Shown one piece after another: positions 50,393-63,506 of a stretch of DNA of 64,000 bases. Numbering within the stretch: the first letter of the stretch is position 1; every line of letters starts with the position of its first letter. The stretch comes from Excoecaria cochinchinensis. Taxonomy: Eukaryota; Streptophyta; Magnoliopsida; Malpighiales; Euphorbiaceae. The position numbers were made by a program, and so were the translations under genes. The stretch lies in NCBI GenBank assembly GCA_947683425.1, contig CANTUQ010000007.1:4092001-4156000 (forward strand), in the 5' to 3' direction. The notes under the pieces are model-generated. The model saw only the letters and a program-made list of their open reading frames with translations. It was not told where the DNA came from and did not search any database.

Positions 50393-52839
50393 TTTTGTTT
50401 CTTCCTCTGAATAATTCAGATTGGGAGCTCTGGTTTGGTCCCTTTTCAAAGTGCAAAAAGTAGAAATGAAAGATATATGGAAAGCAAATATTAGGAGAAT
50501 CCAATAAGAGCTAAGTTTGTAGATTATGTATTGAGTTTTAAATTCAATTAAAAAGCTGTGTATCTTTAGCATGGATTACACTTGCTCAAATAACACTGAA
50601 CCAAATCCTGTTCCACCAATTATATATGCTTGCCTTTTTAATCACTTTGACTCAGAAGTAAAATGGGAATATTTTTCCTATTGGCTTTTGTAAAGGATGT
50701 ACATGAAAATAAAGTTACTTTGTTCTCATCTAATAGGGCTTGAATGCAATTTGGTCGTAACCAAATTAGATATAAGATGAAAATGTGAATACTTTGTTGC
50801 TTGTTAGACAGTAAAAAGTAGACATTCACATATGTACTTGTTGTAGTGGTGCCAACATTACTTACTTATACCAATTACATTATCAAATCATTTAATATAA
50901 ACTGTTTTATATACATAGTAACGAATATTGACTTAGAGAAAAAGACCACTTTATAAAAAAAGACTAATAGCTATAAGGGCAGTTAAAAAGCGAGTGTTTT
51001 GATGGAGTTAAATGAAATATTTTATTTTTAGCAAGTAACATATGTGTTTTTTTTTTTTTTTTTTTTGCTTTCTAAAGTCAATTTTTGCCTCTCCATATAT
51101 TCAAAATATGACACTATCTTTTTGTTTTTGGTCATTTTTGATCCTTGTAATTCTCAAAATAGATAATTTTTTTATTATACTTTTTGCACAATAGAGCAAT
51201 CCTTGTACTTCCCATAATAGAAAAAACATGTAGTGTAATTTGTCAAAATAGAGCAATTTTGTCCAATCATGTGTCATTCTCTAATTAGCTGTTAAACAAA
51301 AAATTACGTTTGCCCACAATTTCGAGAACTTTATTAAAGAAAAAAAATATATAGTGACATGTTCTTTCTATTTTCAAAAGTATAGTAACCAAAATGCCCT
51401 TATAGCCTATCCACATAAAATATGCTACCCCACGTCTGTCTGCTGTATTGGCTCAAGATTATATTTCAATTTTAATTTAAATAAAATTTATGAGAATTTT
51501 ATTTTAAATGTTTATATTATAGCTTAACTCCACTAAAATATGCAAGTTTGGAAGTAAAAAAACAAGTCTGATGCATAAAGAGTTTCAAATTTAAGGGTAT
51601 GAATAAGTTTTAAAAAATTAGCTAGGGTATCATTCTGTAAAATTTTTTTGAAAAATTTGTTGTACATATATATATATATATATATTTTTGTTTAACCAAC
51701 GTACAACGGTATATTACGGAGAAAACGAAATGAAAAAGAATAACGAATATAGGCCCAGTAAATACTAAATAGTAAATAGACTTTTCCAATAGTAACAGCC
51801 AAACTAGCATTCCTCCCTCTCATTTGAATCAAACATTGCTGCACCAATAGAAATAATAGAACTTAAATAAGAAGAAAAAGCATGTCAAATGTGTTAATGC
51901 ATCATAATTCTCTTTAAAATACATTAAATAAATTTTACATATTTGGAAAATGATTTTCTAATGTATAAGTTCAAACATAAAAGGTGCCAAAAATTTCTAT
52001 CAACGGAGTTGTTAGAAAATGCTTTTGAAAAAGGATAGCATATATATCATTTTGACTAAAGAAGTATCATTGGAGTTCAAATAACAGCGTGACATGCTCT
52101 TTAATTTATATCTCTTGAGGTACAAAGTTTGCACTTTATTCAAGTAAATTTATACATCTTTGCACTTCATACATGATCATTCTCCTGAAATTTATTATAA
52201 TTTTGTGCTGTAAAAAAATTGTCTTAAAATTGTTAGCTAGAACGTTTAAGAAAAATATTTTGTAGCATTTTATATCTTTTACTTCGAAAAAAAGATTGTG
52301 GATAAAATATACATAAACTTATATATTGATTTTGATTTTTATCCATTAAAAGAGTTATTAATGGATATAAAATCTCGAGACAGTATTTTAAGAAATGGAA
52401 GTATACAATAAAGCCAAACCAGCTATAAATTGATTGTATTAATGTTTCTTCTCCCATCTTTTTTATCAATTATGTTTTCAAATTCTGATTTTTAATTAAC
52501 AATTTCTGTTATGGAAAAATATTTTTTAAAGAATTAATTCAAAAAAATTAAAGAAAATTTCTACGTGAATAAATTGAACTTGAAAAAGTTATTTGATAAA
52601 AAGAATATTTGCATATGTTCTACACTTACATATGGCAAATTACATACATTTTGTTCAATTTGAAATGCCAATAAAAAATGTCTATTATGCTGTAACATAA
52701 TTTAGCTATAAAATTTTGAGATATCCAATCAATTTACCTCTCTTTATAAGTGTCATCAGGATCAACAAGCTACAAAGTGGACAAGAAAATGAAAATCGGT
52801 TTTATAGAAGAGCAGTGAGGAGAACACACATTTACAAAA
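50393..52839. other. Intergenic upstream of the MADS gene
   Basis: MADS promoter at its left end. The rest is AT-rich, with a poly-T run at about 51046-51066 and (TA)n at 51667-51685. Text around 51110-51300 repeats phrases such as AATAGAGCAATTTTGTCC and looks like an old repeat that I cannot classify. No gene. Confidence 0.5.
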
Positions 52840-53353
52840 GGTTAATTTCACTCATAATTACTAAACTATTGCACAAATTATGAAAAAATAATGAAATAAT
52901 TTCTTTTCGTAAAAATCACTAAACTTAACACTTATATGCAGAAAAATCATTTTAATCATTTTTCGGTTAATAGCTTGCCGAAAAATCCACTTAACATATT
53001 CAATCATCATGTTTTGCATACATGGCATATCAAGTAATACAAAATCAACATTTGACGTGGCAAAAGAAAATGGGATTAGATGCCACATAGCGGATGACAT
53101 AGATAAAATGCCATGTGGCATGTTAAGTTGGTAAACGTGTACTACCACGTGCGCAGATCATGCTAACTGGACATACCGGCTAGATTTTTCTGTGAGCATC
53201 TCACAGAAAATTAGTCAAAGTGATTTTTTTATACATAAGTGTTAAGTGATTTTTTTATATATAAGTGCTAAGTTTTGTAATTTTTATAAAAAAAAAAATC
53301 ATTATTTTTGTATAATTTGGATAATAATTCGATATCCATAGGTGAAATTAACA
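52840..53353. mobile_element. MITE with long (about 55 bp) inverted ends
   Basis: Left GTTAATTTCACTCATAATTA and, after a gap, CAAATTATGAAAAAATAATG. The right end read in reverse gives GTTAATTTCACCTATGGATA and CAAATTATACAAAAATAATG. Inner arms also pair. The flanks share TTACAAA on both sides, slightly offset, so the duplication length is unsure. A Mutator-like MITE is my guess. Confidence 0.7.
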
Positions 53354-54579
53354 CTTACAAATTGCTATTAGAAAAATATAAGTAAATGACGAAGGATTGG
53401 ACATGTATTAAGGCTCATTAGTATACATGGCCGTGGCATTTCGGTCCAAACAACTGTTACGGACTTATGGTTATCTAGATAAAAATGAAGCAAACTGTCA
53501 CCACGCATGACAATGTTATTAATTAAAACTTATTTTAAGATGTACATATATTATGTATAGACTTCTATTGTTTTTTTTTTAAAAAAAAAATAATGAAATT
53601 AAGCATTAAGAGTCAATATAATGGCCATCATTCGATTAAACGCGTCGAAGATCTTATATTCAATTTTTTCAAACAATAATATTTCTAATTGTAATTAAAC
53701 AATTGTAAAAATATTCTATACAGTAGCTGATAGTGATGTTTCTTCACTTGGAACCCAATAATGAACAGCATTTGCTTGATCAAGTTCTTTTAAGTATTCT
53801 GTCTATTGTTTTACTCATCACCAAAGACAGATATCATAGACTGATAATTCAAATTTTTGGGCTGTTTGTAGACTCATTTTAACAATTGGATCCAATTGCC
53901 CAAGCGTACATAATACATATCGAAAAATTAAATGTACTTTTAAAACACATTGTTCCAATAAATGCCATGGAAACTTGGTTTGTCAAATCAATTCATCTAA
54001 TTATTATTTATTTTTCCAACTACAATTTCTCTAAGTATTTTCTTAAATAATTAAACTTAAATATTTTTATAGCTTAGAACACCTAAAGGTGAAAGAAAAT
54101 TAACTTGAAGGTCGAGGATGGTTCAATCGAATTTGGGAATTATAAAATTTTTTCAGAGATTTTATATATATTGTTATCAATTATATTAGAGTATATTAAT
54201 AAAAATAGGTGAACAATTTAAATTAAATACATATTTGTTAATTAAAAATTACAAATTAAATAATATTTTTAATTCATAACAATTATAATATCATTCGATT
54301 TTATTAACTAACTAAGAAAGTTATTATTTTAATTTTAGTTCATATATAAAAATAAACACGATAATAATAATGATCTTGAGTTACATGATGTATCTATGAA
54401 TTATAAATAATAGAGATACTACATAAATTTCATTATAAACTATCACCATTTAACGGATTATTTATGAACTAGTCGAGTATAGATTATCACATTTAACTTA
54501 TTAAAAATATCACCTTTACGCAAGGCGCGGAAAAACTAGAAGGGGATAATTTAACATTTTTAACAAGTTTAGTGTTAAA
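53354..54579. other. Intergenic
   Basis: AT-rich, nothing recognisable. A poly-A/T junction lies at 53572-53591. Confidence 0.5.
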
Positions 54580-54587
54580 AGTTCATA

Positions 54588-55825
54588 TAGAGGTGTCAAA
54601 ATTAACCCAAACTCAACAACTCATCCAAATTCATCCAAAAAAATTGACCAAAATCCAAACCAATTAAAAAATTGACCCATTTAAACCCACCCAAAATCTA
54701 CCCACATAAAATACAATCCATTTGAGTCATTCTTCCTAGACCCAATGGGTGTTTTTTTTCATTATTTCTTTAATATTAAAAACTTTTGCCATAATGAACA
54801 AGATTTTTTGCTTAAATTGTCCCGCTATATTATTATTGTGTAATATGTATGCGTATTTTATTGGTTAGATTTGTAATGGCCGAGTTATCGGGTTAGTCGT
54901 AAATAGTAATTTTCGATGGAAAATAGTGCACTGTGGATAAAAATTACACCCGAAAGTAAAAAATATTTTATTTGACCATCGAAAAATACTAGTCACAAGG
55001 AGTCCGAGGATAGAATGTGGAGAAAAAATGAACTCAAATAGATCTCCAAAAGTCAAAAATAAAAAAAAAAAGCCTGACTCATTTTAAAGGTTATCCGATT
55101 TGACCAAAATTTGACTGGATCTCTAAAAATAGCAAATGACCTCTAAAAATTATTTTAATGATATATATAAACTTAAATTAATATTTAGAAATTTTTAACA
55201 ACGGAAAATTAATTTTTTGGTAACACTGAAAATTGTCAAAACTGACTGATTTAAATGTACCAGATCGAGAAACGGACTCTGCTTGAGCTGAAATTTTGCA
55301 GGGAGACTAATTTATATATTTTAAGAATTATAAAATTAATTTTGGAAAAAATTGAGTTTAGAACGTGAGTGAAATAATTTAGGATTACATAATTGGCTTA
55401 AAAATGGAAAAATTGCCACTTGGTTTATGAATTATTGTGTTGTTGTACCCTTGTGTGTGACTATGTATTGTTTGAATTGTAGGAAGGGTATGTTATATTT
55501 ATAGCCATTATACTACCAAAATTTTTACTAAATGAATAGTAAATTTGACAGTTATAAGTCAACCGATATCCCGACCCGTTTGGATCTCAACCGACCCATT
55601 TGGGCCAACATTTTTATAATAATTTTTTTAGTATTCTGTTATTATATCGATAATTATTTTTCATTAAAAAAATATCAAATGGGTCGACGCAAACCCACCC
55701 AACCCATTTAGGTATTGACCCATTTATAACCCATATATTTTTGACACGTTTAACCCACCCATTTACGACCCAACCCATTTATGACCCAACCCAAATCCAC
55801 CCAACCCACTCATTTACCACCTCTA
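54588..55825. mobile_element. hAT-type non-autonomous element, 1.24 kb
   Basis: Begins TAGAGGTGTC and ends ...CACCTCTA, with exact 8-bp flanks AGTTCATA at 54580-54587 and 55826-55833. Both ends are rich in ACCCA/ACCCAACCCA units in opposite orientation. The middle (54860-55550) has a different composition and may be a later insertion. No transposase frame. Confidence 0.85.
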
Positions 55826-55833
55826 AGTTCATA

Positions 55834-56459
55834 GGACTAATGTGATATTTGATTAGTTAGGGGTAATATGCTAATTGTTAAAATTTGATAGTTTATGTGG
55901 GATATTATATATATATAAAGCAGGTGAAAACTTTTTTTAGACTAAATTAATCCTATAATTTTATGTTATTAGCAAAAATAACTTTGTTATTTTATTTGTG
56001 CAAAAATCCTTACACATATTAGAACTAAAATTATAAATTCAATATTAAAATAAGCAAATGACTTATAGATTATGGCCATTGAAGAGAAAACTTATCCAAA
56101 CCTAAATTTCACAACTTATGTCAATAATAATACTCATTATTAAGGAGGATGAAAACAAAAAATATATACAATGTATTTTAAAATTATAAATATCATATTT
56201 GGTGTTAATTTTTTATTTATTGATTACTGAAATTATAAATTATGCATATACGTATGTGCACTTGCCCGTGCAAACACAATCAACTTTATTTTATCTTAAT
56301 AAAAATATTTTTGCATTTTGAATATAAATATATAATTATTGTTATAGTATTTGAATCAATGATGCGCTATTATGTAAGATTTTCTATTGATTAAAATTTG
56401 TTATTATTTATTTTATAAATACATTTTATTACGTGTGAAGCGTATTACACACTACTCCA

Positions 56460-56509
<50 letters not shown>

Positions 56510-57134
56510 TAATAAATATTTAATTATCAGTTTTTTGGTATAATTTAGTTTTAAAATAATTTGTTATAGTTTTTCATCTAAATAATAATAACTATCAAAA
56601 TTTGTTTAAAATTAAAATTAGCAGTAGAATCTAATTTGATTATAATAAAAAAATTAATAATATAATTCAATTTATTTTTAAACATGCCCGACTAGAACTT
56701 GATTGCAATTTTATATTGCTAATCTAAAAGTCAGCATGTTCTCTCTCCGTTGACTCATCATGGATCCTGATTTGCTGATTATGTGCTCCTTATTGTTTCG
56801 TTCAGTTTAAAAATAATATAACCGTTACATATGAATTCCGTACTCATTCAAGATCATAATTGTTTAATGATTGTATCCCAATAATCATAACTTTTTAAAA
56901 AGAAACATTCTATAAAAAAAAAAAATAATAATGCTGACAATAAAATGTGCAAGGATTTAATTGATTTGAATTTTGAGATTTTGTTAGTAACTCATGTGCT
57001 TTTAATAATTTGTCTAAAATAATTTTGTTTGAATAATTTTTTGTCAAAATAACTTAAATAAATAATTTATACGGTAAAGTATTTTAATTGAGTAGTGATG
57101 TTTTACATGGAAGGAAAAGAATATATAAAAAATA
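55834..57134. other. Intergenic
   Basis: AT-rich; (TA)n of about 46 bp at 56461-56506. No gene. Confidence 0.5.
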
Positions 57135-57368
57135 TTACTCGCTCTATATTCTTTTGATCTGTTATTTTTTAAAAAAATTTAAATTTCATTTATATGTCAC
57201 TTTTAAATTTTCAATGCAATTTAATTTTTTTTAATACAAGTTGACCAATTAGATTTAAATTTGTGTATTAAAATATTTAGTTTTATCTCAAATTTAAATA
57301 TAATTAATATTTCTTAATTGTAGTGAAAACAATAAAAGTGACAGATAATAAAAAACGGATTGAGTATA
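57135..57368. mobile_element. Stowaway-like MITE
   Basis: The left end TACTCGCTCTATATTC, followed by TTTTGATCTGTTATTTTTT, pairs with the right end in reverse, TACTCAATCCGTTTTTTATT followed by ATCTGTCACTTTT. TA flanks both ends, as in Tc1/mariner MITEs. Confidence 0.65.
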
Positions 57369-58379
57369 TAAATTGATTTGCGATAGCTGACACTCTAAAA
57401 ATTATTTATACATTTAAGGGATACATTAATCGTGTAGAGAGAAAAACTGAAAAAAATATTTTTGTCACGTGTATGTGGTAAGTTTGCATTTACACCATTA
57501 TATCTGCAAAGCATGTATGATCCAACTGTCTAAGTATATACGCATTACATGCGTAAACACCTTGATTATTACTTAACTATTTTTCATTTTTTTTATTTAA
57601 AAAAGTATAATTTCATATTAAAACATACGGTAAATATTATACAGAATCTAACTAGGAATAGGATCCATTTTTTCTTTTTTTCTTTTTAAAAAAAACTTTT
57701 TCCCTACAAACTAAAATAAAAAGCCATGCTTTCATATGAAATACTTTTTCATGCCAATAATATTATCGCAAAAAACTTAATAATGATTAAACAGTCGGGA
57801 CTTAAAAAAAAAAAATCAAACAGTCCAAAAAATTAAGAAATTATGAATTGAAAATTAATTAAAAAGTGCACTTTAAATAACGAATCAATATAAATAAATA
57901 AAAAAGGAAACATGATTCATATAAAAAAGTTTGAACTTCACGTAACGATAACTTGAGGCATAGATTAATTAACCAAATCGTACAAGACGTGCAATTTCCT
58001 TGGCTAACGCTCCTCTCTGTCTCTGGTGTACGTATCCATCGTCCGCTTCTTTTAATTTTTTTTTTCTTAGAAAGTAAATTAAAAATACAAAAATATAAAA
58101 ACTAAAACCGCCACCCGACACTACTGTAGTCGGGGGGAGAAGAGGAGGGTGACGTGTCGATTACGATTCGAAAATACCCTCACGTTTCGCCATTTTTGGC
58201 TCTCTCTCTCTACCTACATCTGTTAGGGCGGGAACACAAAAATTTCACCCAAAATATGCCTGTAACTCTTCTCCCCCTTCTTTATTCTCCTTTCTCTGGT
58301 TTTCATTAGGGTTTTCCACTTCCTTAATTTCAACTTCTCTACTTTCAATTTTCCCTTCACTTACCCACAGGGCCACAAC
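57369..58379 (+). promoter_or_regulatory. Upstream region and 5' UTR of the myosin gene
   Basis: AT-rich to about 58000, then a GC-richer segment with a CT tract (58200-58215) and pyrimidine-rich leader up to the ATG at 58380. No other coding signal. Confidence 0.5.
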
Positions 58380-61300
58380 ATGAATCTCCGCAAAGGTTCT
58401 AAGGTTTGGGCCGAGGATAAGATTTTGGCTTGGATTCCAGCTGAAGTCACCGATTTTCTTGGCAAGCAAGTCCAAGTCCTCACTGCTTCCTCCAAGAAGG
58501 TCAAATTTGTTTTATTCTTATTCTTATCATGTACTTTGAGTTTCTTTTTCTCTGACTTTGATTATGGGCTGTAGGTTTTGGTTTCTCCGGAGAAGCTGTT
58601 GCTGAGGGATGATGATGAAGAAGAGCATGTTGGAGTGGATGATATGACCAAATTGACTTACTTGCATGAGCCTGGTGTCCTTTACAATCTGGAGAGAAGA
58701 TATGCTCTTAATGATATTTATGTGAGTTTATCTATGATTATTGGTTTGCTGTCCTTAATGTAGTTGACAACTGTTAATTGGTTCCATTTCTTTTTCTTTT
58801 GAAATGTTTTTGTTCAGTTATTTTAATTTGTGTGCTAGTTGATGTAGCTGCCAAGTGTTAAATTTTTTTCTTAATTGAAATGCTTTGTTCAGTTATGGTA
58901 AATTGTTCATTAATTATGTACATTCTCTGTGAATTTTGTCCGTAGCGGTTGAATTTACCTAATCTGGGTCACGGTAGGATTTGAATTTAGCATTCCATGA
59001 TATCCAGAGGAATAGCTGTCTATTGTGCTATATCTCGGCTCTTCCAAGCTACTTGAAGTTAAATAAGTTGATGTGACATTTTTCCACTTTCTTCCTCATA
59101 AAATGTTTAAAGGTTTCGAATTAGTGTCCAGACTCTGCGTTGGCATCTGAATGGTTTAGTTAAGCAATTTTACTGTGAGTTGGAATCATAGAGTAAATTG
59201 AATGTTGATTTTTCGGTTGTCTTGATAAATGCTGCGACGGACAGTCGTCAAAACTCAATGCTGATTTGAGTTAATTTTCCTTTGTTGATTTCACTACACA
59301 ACTAACCATTTTTTTAGTCTATTTTATTCCTTCATTTTTCCTTCTTAGTGTTGAAAGTATTAACTTCAAATATTCTTTTAGATTTTGCAATCTTATTTAT
59401 GTGAATTTTTTTAATCATTTCTGGTGGTTGTAGACATATACAGGAAGCATTTTGATCGCTGTCAATCCATTCACTAAGCTTCCTCATCTTTATAATGTGC
59501 ATATGATGGAACAATATAAAGGAGCACCATTTGGTGAGCTAAGCCCACATGTTTTTGCTGTGGCAGATGCATCATATAGGTATATCATTTTGGATATGTC
59601 TGGATGTACATTGGGTGTTGGCCTCTGATGCATCAGCTACAATTTAAAGTGTTCTAATGAGTTTGTGTTTGGCTGTAAATCAAGATCAATGATGAGTGAA
59701 GGTAGAAGCCAATCTATTCTGGTTAGTGGAGAAAGTGGGGCTGGCAAAACAGAGACAACAAAATTGATTATGCAGTATCTCACATATGTTGGTGGCCGAG
59801 CTGCTGGTGATGATAGAACAGTTGAACAGCAAGTTCTCGAGGTAAGACTAAACTTATCTTTTTGCCTATGCTTTCTCCCATTGTGCTTGCAGACTTCTCT
59901 GTACTAAGAGGTAGGTACATCTTATTAGAGGATAGTGATCTGTGGACATTATTATTGACTAGCATGATTTTTCAATTTTTGCCACAATGTGAATGTGTTG
60001 GTACATCTTTAAGGTAATTTTTGATTTAACTTATTTATTTATTTTTTTAAAATTCCTTTTGTTGAAAGGAATTATTTTTTGGCTGCTGAAGGCATATTGC
60101 AACGTTTTGCATTTGTTCCTAGCTTAAATTTTGAGTTTTCTTTGCAACTTTTCTGATGAATCAGTTGGAAAGTGCATGTCTTATATGTTCAAATTTAGCA
60201 ACTCTTATATAAATGTCTTTCCTGTCAAGATTGCTGATTTATATATGTTTTTTTTTAATTATTCAGTCAAATCCGCTGCTGGAGGCTTTTGGTAATGCAA
60301 GGACTGTTAGAAATGACAACTCAAGGTAGGTTGGAGTTTGTTTTTCCTAAATTTTAATTAATTTCTATTCTTGTTGGCCTTCCTATTAGCTTAGTAATTC
60401 ATTTTTCACTTTCCTTGTATAATCAAAGTATTGAGCATTCAATGAGTCATTCTTTTAATAAATACTACTGACATGGCAAACTGAATATCAATTAATCAAT
60501 TTGTCATCAATGAACAAGAGATAAAATATTCTGGGCATGGTGATAATAGGCATATGAATGGTGAACTAGGAGACCCCCTACATGGGTCAAAACAACTTAA
60601 AAAGTTGGCTATTTTATAGGGTGGAAGGAAATGCATGCTCAAGGGCAGAGCTAGGATTTTAAATCAAGGGGCGCAAATTTGGCTGAAAATCAAAATTAAG
60701 ATAAACTTAATTAATCCATGTGATAAACTTAATTAATCCATGTTAGTTAAAAGTCAAAACTAAAAGGGTAAATTTGAAATTTATAATTTTCTTTGAAGAG
60801 AAAAATGCCCCCCTTTTCTCGCATGTGGATCTGCCCTTGTGCACACTAAGGATGGAGATACTATGCAACTTGTCTCCCAAGAAGGGATGTTAAATAGTTT
60901 CTTCTATCATCGTAGATTCATCTGATTTGATCCTTCTTGACCAATTCATTTGCTTTGTCATGGCAGTCGTTTTGGGAAGTTTGTAGAGATCCAATTTGAT
61001 AAAAATGGTCGGATATCTGGTGCTGCTATTAGAACTTACCTTCTGGAACGGTCTCGCGTGGTTCAAATAACAGACCCTGAAAGGAACTATCATTGCTTTT
61101 ACCAACTATGTGCATCTGGGAGGGTAATATCTCCTTCTTTCTCATTCCCTGTCTCTATAGGTGAAATTTGTTTATTGCTGCACAACAATGCTTGTAATAA
61201 TTGAAATTTTTTCAGTTGAGTATTTGCAGTCTGCCATTTAGTGCCTTTTAGTTAATTGGTGTTGTCTCTGTTTCTAGGATGCAGAGAAGTACAATTTGGA

Positions 61301-63230
61301 TCATCCAAGCCACTTTCATTATTTAAATCAGAGTAAGACGTATGACTTGGAAGGAGTGAGCAATGCAGAGGAGTACATAAAAACAAGGAGGGCGATGGAT
61401 ATTGTCGGTATAAGCCTTGAGGATCAGGTTCATGAGCATCATGCAATGGCTTAACTCCTATTTGTTTGTTTCAGTTTTCTCTGTGATTTTGACTTTTATC
61501 TTACTTATTTGGTGCTACTACTCCATTAGGAAGCTATATTTCGCACCTTGGCTGCAATTCTTCATCTTGGAAATATTGAATTTTCACCTGGCAAAGAATA
61601 TGATTCTTCAACTGTAGAGGATAAAAAATCTAGCTTTCATATGCAGATGGCAGCTAATCTTTTTATGTAGGTGACTATATTTATTTCCTTCAAAGTATTT
61701 TCTTGTTTGAATGAGTAATTTATCTGTCTATAGCATCAATTTCTTTTCCATTAAAATCAGATTCTATATGCAGATGGTAGTTTAAATCAGATTGTTTACT
61801 ATTTAGAGTTTAATTGGAAGTATAAATTAAAAAATTGTAATATTGTTTCTACAAGTACAGCAAAAACTCAAAAATAAATAAAATTATTCACAGTGAATCA
61901 TGCTTCAAAACATTAAGTTTATAATCCCATTTTCTTGTATTGTTCTAATAAGTGGGCTTCTTTGATGGAGCTTTAATTGTAAGTTTGGAGTGCAGATACA
62001 CTTCACTAACCAACCTCTTTGTAAGCCCATCATACAAGATGAAAGAAGATAAAAAAAAAATAAGAGAAAGTTTTCAATGTTTTAAATGACCTTCGTAAGT
62101 GGAAATTGAATCATTTTACTCTTATCAAGAGGTTTAAAAGTTCCATTATGTTAGGCCTGCCTATAGATTTTGTTGTATTTTGATGCATTAACAGCTAAAA
62201 ACATTTTCATCAGGTGTGATGTCAACCTCTTGCTGGCAACATTATGTACTCGAACAATTCAAACCCGTGAAGGAAGTATTGTGAAAGCTCTCGACTGTAA
62301 TGCTGCTATTGCTAGTAGGGATGCCTTGGCAAAGACAGTTTACGCTAGGATGTTTGATTGGTATTTTCCTTTCATTTTGTTCGAATAAGTTGCCTATTTT
62401 TTATGTTAATTTCTCGTTGCAATATAAGTTTGCTTGATTTGAAATTTTCTTCTAGGCTTGTTGATAAGATTAACATGTCTGTTGGGCAAGACACGACTTC
62501 TCAGATTCAAATTGGAGTATTGGACATTTATGGCTTTGAATGCTTTAAAAATAATAGGTAATGCACAATAACTCAAATTTATTTAATCTTTGTTACTCTA
62601 CTTCCTGAGTTGCAATCTTGTTAGAAAGTAATTCATTGAGCTTGTTGTGGTGCTATGAAATTAGTTCTTTCCTAAAAGTTTTATCTTCCTCATTCTTACA
62701 CTATATAGTTCCCTCTTTGACGTGTATGGATATAAGATGTCCACTTCTTGTATTTTCTGCTGTTTAACCAGAAGAGGGGAAGATTCTCTTTGTTGGTCAT
62801 TATTCCTGTCTACGTTGATATGTTGTTGAATAGATGGCATTTACAAATTCAATGCTCAATACCAGTGGTCATTATTGGTTCCATCTTTGGTGTCTCTTAC
62901 TTAACCATTGTTACTATTGTGTTTCCGGTCATAGTCTTGTTACTTTGTTCCGGTCCATCAAGTGATTATTTTAATATTCCACAGTTTTGAGCAGTTCTGT
63001 ATTAACTTTGCAAATGAGAAGCTTCAGCAGCACTTTAATGAGGTGCGTAATGTTGTATTCTAAGATGGTATTGCATTTATGAGGGCCTTTCTTGATTTTG
63101 CCCTAACTTGACTTTAGATATTTTTCAGCATGTTTTCAAGATGGAACAAGAAGAGTATAGAAAAGAAGAAATTAATTGGAGCTATATTGAATTTATAGAC
63201 AATCAGGATGTTCTGGACCTAATTGAGAAG
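58380..63230 (+). CDS. Class XI myosin heavy chain, 5' part (12 exons, about 494 aa), continues beyond the window
   Basis: Exons: 58380-58499, 58575-58721, 59434-59579, 59685-59841, 60267-60325, 60967-61123, 61278-61427, 61530-61666, 62214-62360, 62456-62557, 62985-63042, 63129-63230; all in phase. The SH3-like N terminus (MNLRKGSKVWAEDKILAWIP) is followed by the motor: GVDDMTKLTYLHEPGVLYNL, P-loop GESGAGKT (about 153-160), switch-1 region NDNSSRFGKFVEIQFD, DPERNYHCFYQLC, switch-2 region LDIYGFECF, and FANEKLQQHFNEHVFK with INWSYIEF. The rest of the motor, IQ motifs, coiled coil and DIL globular tail lie outside. Plant class XI myosins carry organelles along actin. The start MNLRKGSKVW differs from the XI-K/XI-1/XI-2 type and recalls XI-F-like members; I do not assign the member. 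Intron 12 holds a copia element. Confidence 0.93.
60640..60840. mobile_element. Short hAT-like MITE in myosin intron 5
   Basis: Ends CAAGGGCAGAGCTAGG and, in reverse, CAAGGGCAGATCCACA. Flanks TGCATGCT and TGCACACT agree at 6 of 8 bases. About 200 bp, non-coding. Confidence 0.6.
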
Positions 63231-63332
63231 GTTCTTATCTCTTCCCCGTCTCAAATATGTAAATTAGTCTGCCTAGTATGGATCTGATGTGCAATGCCTG
63301 AATAAAAATTTCCCCCTTTTATTATTAGTATT

Positions 63333-63506
63333 TGTTAGAAAATAAGGAATACAGCTTATTGTAGGCTTGATTGGAGGTTTGATTGGCTGACTTTTGTTTC
63401 ATTTTCTTAGACTTTTCTACTTCTCTTTTTGTATATATAGGTTGTATAAACTCAATGATAATCAATTGAATACAGAGAATTCAATTTCCTTGTGTGTTTT
63501 CTCACA
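63333..63506 (+). repeat. 5' LTR of the copia element
   Basis: TG...CA ends, TATATATA at about 63433, short for a copia LTR. Confidence 0.8.

Noticed and set aside
50393..50572. N-terminal extension of the MADS frame
   Set aside because: MADS proteins begin at MGR; the upstream part (Met at 50572) is AT-rich and unlike any leader.
51110..51420. Possible MITE or LINE remnant
   Set aside because: Internal phrases repeat, but no inverted ends or target duplication could be set.
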